Assembly (NCBI GenBank): GCA_955652545.1
Contig: CATPCA010000393.1
Location: 1 to 5,952, forward strand
Direction of reading: 5' to 3'
Length of the DNA: 5,952 nt
DNA from: Candidatus Dormiibacterota bacterium
GTDB lineage: Bacteria; Chloroflexota; Dormibacteria; UBA8260
In this document: positions 5,795 through 5,952 of the stretch, in pieces
Position numbering within the stretch: position 1 is the first letter of the stretch
Layout: each line of letters begins with the position of its first letter
Notes under the pieces: model-generated
Seen by the model: only the letters and a program-made list of their open reading frames with translations
What the model was told of the DNA's origin: nothing
The model's database searches: none
Position numbers and translations under genes: made by a program

Positions 5795-5952
5795 TCACGG
5801 CGCCGGCGGCGCAGTGTCCTCCCACCGCCGGCGCCACTCCGCGGCGTCGACGTCGTGCAGGTCCGCGCCGTCGGCGGCAGCCTGTCGCTCGAGGCTCCGG
5901 AAGCGCTCCGCGAAGCGGTTGGATCGCGCCCGCAACGCGTCCTCGGGGTTGA
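5795..5952 (-). CDS. mazG: MazG-type nucleoside triphosphate pyrophosphohydrolase, C-terminal end
   Basis: Only the last 51 codons and the TGA stop are in the window. The peptide begins NPEDALRARSNRFAERFRSLE and continues to LHDVDAAEWRRRWEDT. This matches the end of MazG proteins, where a conserved AL..tN.kF.rRF..vE helix is followed by a short segment before the C-terminus. MazG hydrolyses NTPs and dNTPs to the monophosphate and pyrophosphate, cleaning the nucleotide pool. The metal-binding EExxE/ExxD residues lie outside the window, so catalytic competence cannot be judged. Finding it next to an FtsB/DivIC gene fits a common order in actinobacteria, where eno often lies between; here no eno is present. 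The assignment rests on one motif. Confidence 0.75.
   Translation of the reverse strand, partial: NPEDALRARSNRFAERFRSLERQAAADGADLHDVDAAEWRRRWEDTAPPAP

Overview
The window is a GC-rich bacterial chromosome segment with housekeeping genes all on the minus strand. Read in the direction of transcription (high to low coordinates), the order is: the 3' end of mazG, a FtsB/DivIC-type cell-division gene, ileS, an initiator tRNA-fMet, a cluster of four hairpins, an elongator tRNA-Met, tilS, and the 5' part of ftsH. No mobile element, CRISPR array, phage gene or obvious foreign segment is visible. The strong GC bias produces long open frames on the opposite strand (up to about 520 codons). These are shadows and are not annotated.

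The IleRS is a long, type 2 (eukaryote-like) enzyme resembling the actinobacterial form. The FtsB-like protein has a long Pro/Ser/Thr tail, and tilS sits next to ftsH. Together this suggests Actinobacteria or a related GC-rich Terrabacteria lineage such as Chloroflexota or Dormibacterota. That placement is an inference from protein style, not a phylogeny.

Region by region: 5795-5952 holds the last 51 codons of a MazG-type NTP pyrophosphohydrolase. 5241-5753 encodes a bitopic coiled-coil division protein. 2051-5188 encodes a complete 1045-residue isoleucyl-tRNA synthetase, with no room for a T-box leader. 1663-2005 carries two CAU-anticodon tRNAs separated by about 195 bp. That gap contains four consecutive stem-loops, a terminator-like tail and a plausible tRNA promoter. 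906-1640 encodes an unusually short TilS (tRNA-Ile lysidine synthetase). 1-797 encodes the first 265 residues of the FtsH protease, cut by the window edge just before Walker B.

Functionally, the centre is about decoding AUA/AUG and isoleucine/methionine: IleRS charges tRNA-Ile, TilS converts the CAU anticodon of tRNA-Ile2 to read AUA, and both tRNA genes between them have CAU anticodons. Their bodies look like initiator and elongator Met tRNAs, so TilS should reject them. I see no undescribed system. The most unexplained element is the four-hairpin cluster between the tRNA genes. The short TilS, with a 17-bp internal repeat, is the next most unusual feature.
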